Positions 31,890 through 42,612 of a stretch of DNA of 64,000 nt are shown here, one piece after another. The notes beneath the pieces are model-generated. The model worked only from the letters and a program-made list of their open reading frames with translations. It did not search any database and was not told the origin of the DNA. The stretch is from Aspidapion aeneum (lineage: Eukaryota; Arthropoda; Insecta; Coleoptera; Brentidae), in assembly GCA_963576565.1 (NCBI GenBank), contig OY755039.1, forward strand, positions 27,294,602 to 27,358,601, given 5' to 3'. Each line of letters begins with the position of its first letter. Positions within the stretch are counted from its first letter, which is position 1. The position numbers and the translations under genes were made by a program.

Positions 31890-32745
31890 ATTTTGTTAAA
31901 TAATTTTTTGTTCTTTAATTTCACCCCTGGCTTGGAACATAATACTATTTAATTGAATCTATAAAAAAACAAGTTGATTTTATGTATATGACTACGTTCT
32001 TTTACCTCCTTGATAACACTTTCTAGAATAGGGACCTTGCTTGATCAGTTTATAGTAAAATAAATCACAATATTTATTTTGGTTTCTAATACAATACTTG
32101 TATAAATTTTCGTAATGCAATCCTTGCATTGGTTTTTGTAACATATTCTACCCGGTAAGTGACGCCCCCGAAAGTACAAAATGTAAACTAAAATATGTAA
32201 ACATACCTGTAATAAGAGGAAATAAAACAGATTTATAGTTTATGACTACAAGACGCATTTCCATCACTCACATCAACAAAAACTGACAAATTCACAAAAC
32301 CGGGTCCTACAGAACACCGCACAAAAACCAGGATTTGGCATTGTTGTTGACAAATATGAAAATTGGCCTCACCCCAATAACTTAAGGGTAGTGATATTGC
32401 TTATCGCGTGGTCCCTACTAGTGTGAAGGTGTTTTTCTAGTGACGGAAGCTAAAGGCTAATACGTTGCCGCGACGGAAGAGTAGAAATTTAAGTGTGCTA
32501 TCTAAGATTAAAAGGGAACACTGCCATAAAAGTGGTTCATATTACGTTGCCGCAACTTAGGTTCACTTTCAAGTTACCCTTTCGACTGTTAGGGAATATT
32601 CTTTGGGACACCATGTTTTTTTCATGATGTCACTCCGCATTTCGAGCAGTAATGATGCTCGTTATTTTGGTGTGAGCCGATTCACTTCCCGGGAACCAGT
32701 TGTTATTGCATAATAATCCATATGCTTCCATTCTTGCCTCCGCTT
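31890..32745. other. No gene recognised
   Basis: AT-rich flank of the tRNA-like repeat. Between about 32450 and 32570 the word 'tacgttgccgcgac' is echoed by 'tacgttgccgcaac' about 85 bp later, a small duplicated unit. No domain seen. Confidence 0.35.
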
Positions 32746-32751
32746 TTATGA

Positions 32752-33162
32752 CTATGTCAAGAGGGGGAGGTTTAGAATGGTCTCCATATCAGCAAATGGG
32801 GTGGTGCCCATTGCTGCGGTTATGCAGAGACATGCAAGCTTTTGGAGTTTAGATAGCTCCAGTTTGGCTTTGTTTTGTTCAACTTTTGGCCAACATACTG
32901 TGGCGCCGTGGGTTAGTTTGGGTTTTATTACCATTGTATATAACCAGTTAGTTATATGTGGTTTCAGTCCTCAAATTTCCCTACAGCTCTTCTGGTGGCC
33001 ATTAGCGCCATTTTGCTCTTATTAACGGCGTAAGCAATTTGTGAATTCCAGGTTTGTTTAGCGTCCAGTATAACTCCTAGACACCTAACCTCCTGGGCAA
33101 ATTGTAGAGGTTTATTAAAGAAAGTGGGGGATGTAAGCCCTTCTAACTTTCTTTTTCTCGTA
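32752..33162 (-). pseudogene. I/R1-type non-LTR RT fragment (post-RT region)
   Basis: From 33162 the minus strand reads RKRKLEGLTSPTFFNKPLQF, then VRCLGVILDAKQTWNSQI and MALMATRRAVGK. After a frame change it continues GLKPHITNWLYTMVIKPKL, HGATVCWP, KLSKLQKLACLCITAAMGTT-like sequence and ILNLPLL. The order 'LGV.LD..L.W', then 'YGA..WW', then 'LQRLA...ITGAM.TTP..ALE' is the region between RT and RNase H in I/R1/jockey-superfamily retrotransposons. The fragment lacks the RT catalytic boxes, and one frameshift near 32960 and a stop after LPLLT disable it. A small 5'- and 3'-truncated relic. Confidence 0.75.
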
Positions 33163-33169
33163 AAAGATA

Positions 33170-34860
33170 TAAAAGCCGTTTAAGTAGAAAATTTGATATT
33201 TTTATTTTCGTTTTTTGAGCCCATATTAAGGAGATATACTATTTTATAAACAAATTAATTCAAGGTTACTAAATGCACATATTGAACACCATTTGTTAAA
33301 GTTAACTGCCGATTAGGAAAACATAACTTCAAAAACCACAACAAAAAAAATCAATCAGCTACCAGAAAACGATTCAATTTTACAGGCGCGCCGGTTTTTT
33401 CCAATAAATATGATGCATGTTTCACATAAAAATTTGCGTCGCACTTGAATATTGGTCCTCAGGTAGTAAATTTTCTCACTTTTAGATAACATAGTGCATA
33501 TGATAGCCATAACTAAACTAAAAAACTTAGCCAGTTTGTTTACTGTGGTATTCACCATATTGTGTAATAATTCTACCAAAAAGAAACGATAATATTATTT
33601 GCAACTACATCGCTACTTTTATGCCATTTTGAAAAAAAAAACAGCCTTTACGCCGTAGTAGATACTTGGCTGCGACGTACTAGTGTAGTCGTTACTACAG
33701 TGACTTTAAATACGTGGCTAAGTAGTAAAAACCGCAAATTGGTTCCCCACTTAGGGAATTACCACGTCGCTAAATGGTATACTGAGACGTAGCGGGAGTA
33801 CGTTACGGTTACTTCTAAGAAATTCTTACTGGTGAGGGTGTCCTCGCGAAAACTTTAAATGTTCGTTGGGCAGTGGAAGGAAGACTAAGAAAAAACTGAT
33901 TGCGAGACGAAAAAATAAAATCTATGAAGACTAAGGGTTAGAAAACGATAAATAAGATTATACTTAGTACTTATTTTAGTAGAAAAGTGAATAATATCCG
34001 AAAGGTAAGGTGTTAAACATAATGTTTGGCTTTTATTGCACTAAAATTTTTGTGTGGTTTTTTGAGCCAAGGATTTAAATTTTTGTGGGCAATCTGCATG
34101 ACTACCAGTTTATATAAAACAAAAACATCTGAAACGCAAAGATATATAAATGTTTGAAATCGGAGCATATTTGGACTAAAGTAAAGTACGGATTCTAACG
34201 GTCTTACAAGTAATAAATAACGAATTAAATAATTTAGTGGGGAATTAGAGGAATTGGTGAGGCATTATTAACAATCCTGAGAGTTAGTGTACACGTTCTT
34301 TTCTGTGGGTAACCTCTCGATTCTAGGACACCCCGTACAAAAAATATTTAAGTGCAAACAAATCAAAGAAATAGGCAAACCGAAGGTGAGGGCGTAGTTT
34401 AGGTACACATCGAAAATGTTTAGATATCGACTAACTGTCATGAAAAATGAGTTTCTGTGTTTCCTTTTGCGTGTGTGCGTGTTAAGATATTCACAGAAGT
34501 GTCATAAATAACTGAACGTGTCAAGTGGCAGGAACATCCGCTCCTGCGGGAATCTATTGGGTGATAAAGTATACCGTCGAACTTCTATAAATAGATAATT
34601 TTTTAGAGTGTTAGATTTCGATAGTTTCGAAAGCCTTTCAAAAGTTCAAACGATTCTAAAAATGTGTAACAGCACTGTCAATGGCATCGCTAACTATGGC
34701 AATAAAGTATGACCATTAAAAAAATAAAGCTCACTTAAATTATGTGAAACTATATAAATTTATTTTTAGTGACGAACTGCCAGACATTTCAAATTAGACA
34801 ACATCAGTGAATCAGTTTAATCAAAGCAAGAGAATATTAAAATTAACCAACTGATGAACT
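33170..34860. other. No gene recognised
   Basis: AT-rich with one less A/T-rich patch (about 33650-33860, rich in 'gtagt' and 'acgt'). A CAGGGTGT-type end may lie at about 34330 ('ggacaccccgtac'). No domain or RNA recognised. Confidence 0.35.
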
Positions 34861-35132
34861 TGGTATGGAAAGACATAAGACTCGCCCGAACATTTTACGA
34901 AAGGGAACTGCTCCCCTAACCCTGGCAGGGGGTGGTTCCCCATTAAATGTGCTTTTTGATAGTTTTTTACTCGAAAACTTTTCCAAAAATCTTCTAGAGA
35001 TCATTTTTCAAGCGGATACAATTTTCTTTTTAACGGTCTACCGTAGTAGTGGTGCGCGTTCCATTAGCGTACGAAAAAAGAGAAAAATTAAAATATTTTT
35101 TTATACTTTTTTTGTGGTATTTTTTATTATTA

Positions 35133-35333
35133 GATGCACCTTGGTACGTTCGAAATAGTGACCTTCATCGAGATCTAAAAATCGAAACTGTAGCAGAGAC
35201 TATAAAAAAGTACGCGAAAAGCCATGAAGATAGACTCCATCGGCATGTGAATGTGGAAGCAATTCAGCTTCTAGACAATACTATGCTAGTTCGACGACTA
35301 AAAAGAGTGAAGCCGTTTGAGCTAGTAAACTAA
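35133..35333 (+). pseudogene. Jockey-type ORF2 C-terminal fragment
   Basis: The fragment encodes 66 residues ending in a natural stop: DAPWYVRNSDLHRDLKIETV, then ETIKKYA, HEDRLHRHVN, AIQLLD and VRRLKRVKPFELVN. 'APWYVRN..LH.DL', followed by 'H..RL..H.N..A..LL' and 'RRLKR..P.dL', is the conserved C-terminus of jockey-clade RT proteins. The frame is open without stops, consistent with a recent insertion. The apparent upstream extension in the same frame to 35049 comes from the host palindrome and is not part of the protein. Confidence 0.85.
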
Positions 35334-35550
35334 GTGAATTACACATAAAACAAAATAATGCTATAAACACAACACAATTGTGAGTTACAGACTAAACAAA
35401 GCGGGGAGAACTGTTGAGTGAACCCTAAGTTTAAATCTGACTTTTCTAGTAAATTAAGTTAAAACAAAATTGCTAATTAGTCTTACTGACTAGATTGTAA
35501 TTAAAAAAAACACAGTGTGTTTGACAAATAAAAAAAAAAAAAAAAAAAAT
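35133..35550 (+). mobile_element. 5'-truncated jockey insertion with 13-bp TSD
   Basis: TTTTTTATTATTA occurs at 35120-35132 and 35551-35563, exactly bracketing a segment that begins in a jockey-type coding region and ends in a poly(A) run (35531-35549). This is the standard signature of target-primed reverse transcription with 5' truncation. It sits inside the left arm of the palindrome at 34865-37230, so the insertion is younger than that element. Confidence 0.85.
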
Positions 35551-37337
35551 TTTTTTATTATTAAAACTATTTTTTTCTAAAAAAAAATATTTTTGGTTAA
35601 AACCCCATTGTATACAGTTAAATACTTATTAAGCTACATATATATATATTTTTTAAATAGCTGCCATGAAATAAAAATAAATGTGTTTGTAGAAATCCTT
35701 AAATCAAACAAAAATGTTGAACATTCATTTTTGTAACTCAGTAAAAATAATTTTTGGTTAGTAATAACTTAAAACTGATTTTTTCTAGTTGACCTTTTTT
35801 AAAATGGGAATGGGGGGCATCCCCCTCTCACTCCCCTTAGAAGTGCTCTCTTACAGTATTTTCCCAATTATTTGCAAACTTTTAACTTGGCAAAAAACAA
35901 CTAAGTGACAATTATAGAGGCTGATGAAAAGTAGTCTCTAGCGATGCATAACACGCCCTCCTTACATCAGTGGCGCACCTTTTATAGGCATTTAAATAAA
36001 AAAGAGGTGTGGAAAAAACATATTTTTTTTTAATTTTCTTAAATTTTACTGTCACACATGTCTGGTTTTAAAACTTATTTTTAAAGCCGAAGAAATTTCA
36101 TTTCCAACGATGTCCATCACTCCCCTCTCAACGCAGCAGTAGATCTTGCATAGACGATCCAAAAATGGTCAAATTTGATATACCAAGTAATAAAAAATAC
36201 CTAAAAAAACATTAAAGGGGGTACAACAACCCCCCCCCCACCACCAAGAGTGGGTGGATGGTTCTCCTTCGTTATATTTTCGGGGGAGTATACTGTACAT
36301 TCATACCAAGTGTGTTACTTCTCTCATTGAACGCAGTGTGTGTATTAGTACTGTTCCAACATGGTTGTCTTAAATGAAGATTGTGCGTCAATGCTAGATC
36401 TACCGCTGCCTTGAGGGGGGAGTGATATACATCGTTGGAAAGGAAATTTCTTCAGCTTTAAAAATAAGTTTTAAAACCAGACATGTAGGACAACAAAATT
36501 CAAGAAAATTAAAAAAATATTGTTTTTTTCATACCTCTCATTTATTTAAATGCCGATAAAAGGTGCGCCACTGATGTAAGTGGGGCGTGTTACACATCGT
36601 TAGAGAGAACTTTTGGTCAGCCTCAATAACTATCACTTAGTTGTTTTTGGCCAAGTTAAAAGTTTGCAAATACTGTAAAAGATCACTTTTATGGGGGCGA
36701 GAGGAGGGATGCCCCCTCCCCCCAATTTAAATAAATTCAACATGAAAAATTAAGTTTTAAGTTATTTCAAATATTTTTTTTAATCACCTTGAGTATTTTT
36801 CTCAGTTACAAAAATAAAAATGTAAAAAAAAATTCATTTGAGGATTTTTACAAACACGTTTATTTTTATTCCAAGGCGGCTACTTTAAAAAAAATGTCTA
36901 CCTTATTAAATATTTGACGTATACAATGGGTTTTTGAACAAAACTGCTTTTTTGGAAAAAAACAATGTGTTAAGGATACATAATGCTACAAGAAAAATAA
37001 AAAAAAACATATTTTAAACATTTTCCCCTTTTTTGGTACGCTTACGTAATGTGTACCACTGCTTTTAGAGGGTACTAAGGTTATTAGCAAAAAACCGACA
37101 AAAACACGTTTAAGGGGGGGAACCACCACCCTGGCAAGGTGGGGGGAATCACCACCCTGCCAAGGTTAGGGGGTGGTTCTCTTTCGCAAAATGTTCGGGC
37201 GAGTCTTATGTCGACCCATATCGTTGCTTATATCACTAAACGCAGTATCGGACCCCGTAGGGCCTGAACTAATAGAAAGTAAACTGGATTAAAATACTTG
37301 AATTTAAATAGTTAATGCAAAGTTGACTCCAGGGGCT

Positions 37338-37490
37338 CCATTCTCGTACTTCAACGATGTGATCATCCACATCACACGCTTTGGCCAATTGCAAACTCTA
37401 AGTGGTCGCGTGTTGTGCGAATTGACTTGTCTCGACCAACGGCATGGTCGCAGCACGGGAAACATCACACCGTTAAAGTACGAGAATAGG
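37338..37490. mobile_element. Short palindromic MITE
   Basis: 'ccattctcgtacttcaacg' at 37338 pairs with 'cgttaaagtacgagaatagg' at 37471. The interior carries 'aagtggtcgcgtgttgtgcg' and is richer in GC than the flanks. About 153 bp, no coding sequence. Confidence 0.55.
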
Positions 37491-37609
37491 TAGCCAGGGT
37501 TTGAAAGCCCTTACTTTGTAAACACAATTCCATTTATTGAACATTTGTCAAACTAATGCCAAATAAAATTTGGTGGCTGAATGAAAAATAGAAGAATTTT
37601 GAAAAATTC

Positions 37610-37938
37610 ACAACTTTTTTATTTCTTAACCGATTTTTTGCAAACCAATGTTATTTTATTTGGATTATAGTGCACTTTTATAAAAACTATTAATCACTTG
37701 CATTTTTAATGTTTTTGTGTCCAAAAAAAAAATATATTCCCAACATCATGTTTTTTTTTTGTATTTTTAGCGTTGTTGAAACACAAAAAAAAAATATTAT
37801 GATGTTAAGGAATATATTTTTTTTGAGACACAGAAACATTAAAAATGCAAGTGATATACTTTTTATAAAAGTGCAGGATAATCCAAATTAAATAACATTA
37901 ATTTACAAAAAAGCGTTTTAAAAATAAAAAAGTTGTTC
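37610..37938. mobile_element. Near-perfect foldback MITE
   Basis: Arms of about 145-155 bp (37610-37752 and 37783-37938) are close reverse complements, e.g. 'tcacttgcatttttaatgtt' with 'aacattaaaaatgcaagtga', separated by a loop of about 30 bp. It lies about 40 bp before a mariner relic. A plus-strand frame at 37709-37891 crosses the loop and is not a gene. Confidence 0.7.
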
Positions 37939-37973
37939 ATTTCCAAGATGAATAAAAACCAATAAAAGTCATC

Positions 37974-38327
37974 CGTTCTCGAAGTGTATCCAAAAAGATG
38001 GTCGCGACATTTGTCTCAAAAGCAGGTCATATAGAAATAATTAATCTGAAAGATCAAAGGAATGTTACTGCCGATTGGTACATCACCATTTGTTTACCGA
38101 AAGTCATGGCTGAGCTTCAAAAAATGAACCCCGAACGACTAATCATCTTCCACCAAGGCAATGCAAGTTTGCACAAAGCACAAAAAGCAATTGAATGTTT
38201 ACCCCAACAAAACGTCGAATTGTTGGACTATCCTCCATACAGTCCCGACTTAACTCCCAACGATTTCGATACATTTCCGAAAATCAAGAATGGACTGCGT
38301 GGTTTGAATGCACGCAAAAGTGCCTAA
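37974..38327 (+). pseudogene. Mariner (DD34D) transposase C-terminal relic
   Basis: The frame from 37998 contains VATFVSKAGHIEIINLKD, VTADWY, LPKVMAELQKMNPERLIIFH, QGNASLHKAQKA and LLDYPPYSPDLTPNDFDTFP followed by KIKNGLRG. This is the mariner catalytic core from before the second aspartate through the third. The second catalytic residue, normally D in the HxDNA motif, is Gly here (HQGNA); 34 residues lie between it and the retained Asp of PNDF, fitting DD34D spacing. Helix-turn-helix and first aspartate are absent, and the C-terminus is cut after NARKSA. Inactive. A sister relic with different lesions lies at 62926-63690. Confidence 0.85.
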
Positions 38328-38344
38328 TTCCTTAATACAGAGTG

Positions 38345-39046
38345 TCTCTAAAAGGTCTGTACAAAATCTTTACACATATTCCTGGGGTCAAAATAAGTCA
38401 ATTTAAAGCAACTTACCTTAGTCCGAAATTGCTCCGTTTTAGAGATACAGGGTGGTAAATTTAAAAATTAAAAATCCATTGTCTTAAAATTTATGAACAT
38501 TTCTTAACGCATTACTTTAAAAATTGATACTCGGGGGTTTTTGGGATGCGAAACCTAAATATGGATACCTTTTCACTGTGGCCGTTAGAGGGCGCTTCAC
38601 AATGCTCTTTTTATAGTTTAAAATGACTATAACTTTTTTCTCAGTGTAACTTTTAACTTTTTTTGCTAAGAAAATATTTTCTTAAATCTTTTTAAGCCAA
38701 AAAGGTACTCTTGTTAACATGCGCTAAAGTAGGTCGTTTTTGGGATATTTCCGTTTTTAGTGTTCGATACCGCAACGGAATACTGAAATTATTTTGAATG
38801 ACTATTTCACTAGTGTTTTACACTGGCAAAATGTCATAGCAACGGTCAGTTTTCTACTGACTATTGTTCTCAAAGCTTTATTTAACTTTGATGCTTTTCG
38901 GCAATTTGGCTCATGAAATTTTTTAATTAATTTTTAAATTCACCACCCTGTATCTCTGAAACGGAGCAATTTCGGACTAAGATAAGTTGCTTTAAATCGA
39001 CTTATTTTGACCTCAGGAATATGTGCTAAGATTTTGTACAGACCTT
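38345..39046. mobile_element. 0.7-kb foldback element
   Basis: 'aaggtctgtacaaaatcttt' at 38354 pairs with 'aagattttgtacagaccttt' at 39028, and 'ccgaaattgctccgttttag' at 38430 with 'ctgaaacggagcaatttcgg' at 38955. Arms are about 115 bp. The left end continues into a 'tacagagtgtctc' CAGGGTGT-type terminus at 38337, whereas the right end has lost it. The interior is non-coding. Confidence 0.65.
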
Positions 39047-39049
39047 TTT

Positions 39050-40325
39050 CCTACTATGATGTAAGAAGGTTTCGGCTAACGAATGGCAAAAAAAATATTT
39101 TGTAGAAATTTTTGTCGTTTTCTGTTATGAAATATTGGCCAAGCGGACAAGTTAGTGGGTAGTTTAAAATAATTCAAACAGGTTTCGCAGGTATGCAAAA
39201 AAATATATATTTTTTTGTAAGTTAATATTTTTTACCAGCTTATGTAAATCTAAAATTTATTTTAATTCGAACGTCACTATAATTTTTGTAAAAAAATGTG
39301 CACATGAGCAAAGCTTTTATCCATTTTAATCGTCGAAGAGCACGTAACGTTTTTGTTAGTTGGTTTTTCCATGCATACATTTCCATATGACACGCGATAA
39401 TGTTACGTATGTGGAGTGTATACAGGATGACAATTTGAAAAGATTTCACCACGAATATTTTATGAACCCAGAGAGATATTTAGATAATTCCAATAACATA
39501 TCGGGAGATTTGAACCGCGCCCACCCTTTCGGCGCAAGCACCGCCCGCCAGTTTTTCTTTAAATTGTAATTCCACCTATGGTAATTTTTTGAAAATGAAA
39601 CTTTTATGTATAAATTCATGGGTACTAATATTTACTTTTGGTAGTAGTATTTGGCTTAAAGATTTCGATGATTGACGCTCACATCTGAAGGTGGGTAAAA
39701 ACGTTAATGAGCGCTGCTCCGGGCTGAACGACAGAAGTGCTGTCGTAGTTCACGGATGGTTTCTTTTTCTTTGTAATCGATCTTTTCATCGATCGATATA
39801 TATATTAGTTTATACTCGACTGCACTTGCTCTTGTTTTAGTTTCTCTCTTATCTCGGTAAATGGCGCTCCTTGTGACAGTTTTACACTATAGACGAAGGA
39901 TGAAAGACAAAACGACCTGATTAACTTCGCAAGGGTATCACATTGACCAAGCAGTGTTCTAAACATGTGACAAAACAGTTAAATGTCAACACTTATTAGG
40001 TGTTTATTAGATCTTGGACCCCCGTGAGCCATGGAACAATATGAGAGAGACAAAAACATCTTTTTTCTCGATTAGCCACGAAAACTTGTTTGAATTTTAA
40101 ACAGTTTTTATTTTAGATGTTAGCAGTAATTTAAATACCTTTTTAGCTAATAAAAGTAAAAAATAGGAACGGTAATTTTGTTTGACAGACCGATTACGGG
40201 TCATAAGAGTAGGAAAAAAAATACTCGCCCCCCCTCTTGAAGGTTTTTCGAAAAAACAAAAAGTTTTTGGAGCTGATTTTACAAGAAAACGGAGTAACTT
40301 TGTCAACTAAAGTGTTCAGCGATAA
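39050..40325. other. No gene recognised apart from a dispersed repeat
   Basis: A second copy of the 23086 repeat lies at 39776-39868 ('aatcgatcttttcatcgatc', 'atctcggtaaatggcgctcc'). The remainder shows no domain. Frames at 39240-39569 have no recognisable product. Confidence 0.45.
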
Positions 40326-41172
40326 AATAAAATAGAATAGAATAGAATAGAATAGAGTAGAATAGAATAGAATAGAATAGAATAGAATAGAATAGAATAG
40401 AATAGAATAGAATAGAATAGAATAGAATAGAATAGAATAGAATAGAATAGAATAGAATAGAATAGAATAGAATAGAATAGAATAGAATAGAATAGAATAG
40501 AATATAATAGAATACAATAGAATAGAATAGAATAGAATAGAATAGAATAGAATAGAATAGAATAGAATAGAATAGAATAGAATAGAATAGAATAGAATAG
40601 AATAGAATAGAATAGAATAGAATAGAATAGAATAGAATAGAATAGAATAGAATAGAATAGAATAGAATAGAATAGAATAGAATAGAATAGAATAGAATAG
40701 AATAGAATAGAATAGAATAGAATAGAATAGAATAGAATAGAATAGAATAGAATAGAATAGAATAGAATAGAATAGAATAGGATAAAATAGAATAGAATAG
40801 AATAGAATAGAATAGAATAGAATAGAATATAATAGAATACAATAGAATAGAATAGAATAGAATAGAATAGAATAGAATAGAATAGAATAGAATAGAATAG
40901 AATAGAATAGAATAGAATAGAATAGAATAGAATAGAATAGAATAGAATAGAATAGAATAGAATAGAATAGAATAGAATAGAATAGAATAGAATAGAATAG
41001 AATAGAATAGAATAGAATAGAATAGAATAGAATAGAATAGAATAGAATAGAATAGAATAGAATAGAATAGAATAGAATAGAATAGAATAGAATAGAATAG
41101 AATAGAATAGAATAGAATAGAATAGAATAGAATAGAATAGAATACAATAGAATAGAATAGAATAGAATAGAA
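40326..41172. repeat. (AATAG)n pentanucleotide satellite, about 850 bp
   Basis: Almost uninterrupted AATAG repeats, about 169 units. Rare variants are AATAT and AATAC: an AATAT...AATAC pair with the same 10-bp spacing occurs at 40501/40511 and at 40826/40836, exactly 325 bp apart, and a third AATAC lies at 41141. All long 'open frames' on the minus strand here (repeating FYSIL) are artefacts. The array length in the native genome may differ from the assembly. Confidence 0.95.
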
Positions 41173-41615
41173 TTAGTACATTGTATAACAAATTGGGCGT
41201 AAATCTTGTTAGCTTATATTAGCTCTTAAGTATATGGTAGTTCACAAGTATAAAGTATGCGTTTTAGTCGCTTTTTTGTCATTCTTTTTTTTTGTGGAAA
41301 AGTGAAATCCCGAGGCTATTTCGTGCAGTTTGCAATTAAAAAGTCTCATAAAACTTTAATGCAAAACTGCCGTGAAAAATGTAGATTTTTATATATTTTT
41401 TTGTAAGTTTTACGAAATTTTTATAATTTACTGTAAAACAAAAAAGCCCGTTTTTAAGTAGCTCCCCTTTTTTAAAGCACAATACAGTAAACAAGGATTT
41501 CAGTAAAGGTAACTTTGTAAAAATATATTTAAAAAAAAAACATAAATTATCGAAACAAGTAAGGGATATAATATGCTTAAAACTTTTTCTTTACCGCTAT
41601 GAAGATAGGTTAGAG

Positions 41616-42604
41616 CAGTGGTGCTCAAACTTTTGTAGAGTGGGCAACACTAAAGCTTGCTTTTTTTTCTAGGGAACCCCTACCCTAACCACTTAAATAT
41701 TAGACATAAAGTATAGTTTTGAGTAAAAAAATCATCATTAGCACTACTTTTCAAGCTTTCAAATAAAGTGTACGTAATATTTATAACTAGACAAGTTTCT
41801 CAATGTCGAGTTCAATATTTGAAAGTTGTATGCGGATATCTACTTTAGGATTTAGTTTATTTCTTAAGTCGGTTTTTGTAAGAGCATACTTTGAAAACCC
41901 TACTTCACAACGGTAAGTTGTAGCAAAAGGCAACATTTTTTTAAGAGCAACTATAGCTAATTCTGGATATTCATAAGCTGTAGTAGCTCAAAGTAGTTTT
42001 AAGGTTTCTATCGGCTGCAACATCAATTAGCTGTTCAGGTTGTTTTACAGTTCATGCCTTGGAAAATATTCTTTGATTGAAACTTGCAGGTTCTGAACAT
42101 GGTTGGTTACCTCAGAAGTGATTTCTTCTGGACCCTTTGACTCGGACACAGAATCATGTAGTGGTGGAAAGCACTCAGTCACTCCTCTATTTAGACAAGA
42201 TTCCCAAAACTGTATTTTATTTAACATAGCGTGGATTTTGTCATGTAGTGAGATAACTGTGACAGAAGATCCCTAAAGTGATGTCTAATTCATTAAAGCT
42301 TGAAAAGATATCGACAAGATATGCCAAACATTGTAGTCACTTTACATCATTTATTCTTGATGACAATTGAAATGAAGTCTTTAAAAAAAATCATCATTGA
42401 CCACCACCTCACTTCGCACAGTAAGCAGGTGAATGTCCAAATTTCCAAACTTACTGTACTAGAATATTTATTTTACATGACACTATTGACTATTTCAATT
42501 TTGGGTGATACCACAAATATTTTTTTTTATTAACTTCTTGCAGAACCCCAATTACCGCTTCGCGGAACCTTGGGGTTCTGGGGAACCTAGTTTGAGAATC
42601 GCTG
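41616..42604 (-). mobile_element. hAT element relic (ZBED5-like) with perfect TSD
   Basis: An identical octamer GGTTAGAG flanks the element (41608-41615 and 42605-42612). The termini CAGTGGTGCTCAAACTTTTG and 'agtttgagaatcgctg' are imperfect inverted repeats of the CAGTGGTTCTCAAACT type. At 989 bp it is an internally deleted hAT whose transposase remnant lies on the minus strand. Confidence 0.9.
41785..42295 (-). pseudogene. ZBED5-like hAT transposase C-terminal relic
   Basis: On the minus strand the reading frames give KIQFWESCLNRGVTECFPPL, then VQNLQVSIKEYFP, later LIDVAADRNLKT, and near 41930 FATTYRCEVGFSKYALTKTD followed by RNKLNP and IRIQLSNIELDIEKL. The FP..., HL..L...F..YFP segment, 'L.DVA.D..LK..F', and the 'PFATTYLCE.GFS....IK.K.RN.L' C-terminal dimerisation region are, in this order, the conserved C-terminal third of ZBED5-type hAT transposases. 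Multiple stops and frame changes separate them; the DDE N-terminal part is missing. Confidence 0.8.
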
Positions 42605-42612
42605 GGTTAGAG

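Larger units (their letters stand above)
34865..37230. mobile_element. Large palindromic element, interrupted by a jockey insertion
   Basis: The outer arms 34865-35118 and about 37020-37215 pair ('cataagactcgcccgaacat' with 'atgttcgggcgagtcttatg'; 'ggcagggggtggttccc' with its complement). The inner arms about 35565-36230 and 36300-36960 also pair ('cattgtatacagttaaatac' with 'gtatacaatggg'; 'cttttataggcatttaaata' with 'tttaaatgccgataaaaggt'). The centre is C-rich at about 36230. Excluding the 418-bp jockey insertion, the element is about 1.9 kb. A related copy lies at 54813-55860. No transposase found. Fully palindromic elements this long are hard to clone and assemble, so the assembly here should be viewed with care. 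Confidence 0.7.

Noticed and set aside
34865..35333. Frames of 94-97 codons running from the palindrome into the jockey fragment
   Set aside because: The 13-bp TSD shows that the coding part starts at 35133; the upstream part is an unrelated host sequence that happens to be in frame.
40194..41191. Minus-strand frames of 179-317 codons, made of FYSIL repeats
   Set aside because: They are the translation of the AATAG satellite; a 5-bp stop-free repeat is open in several frames.
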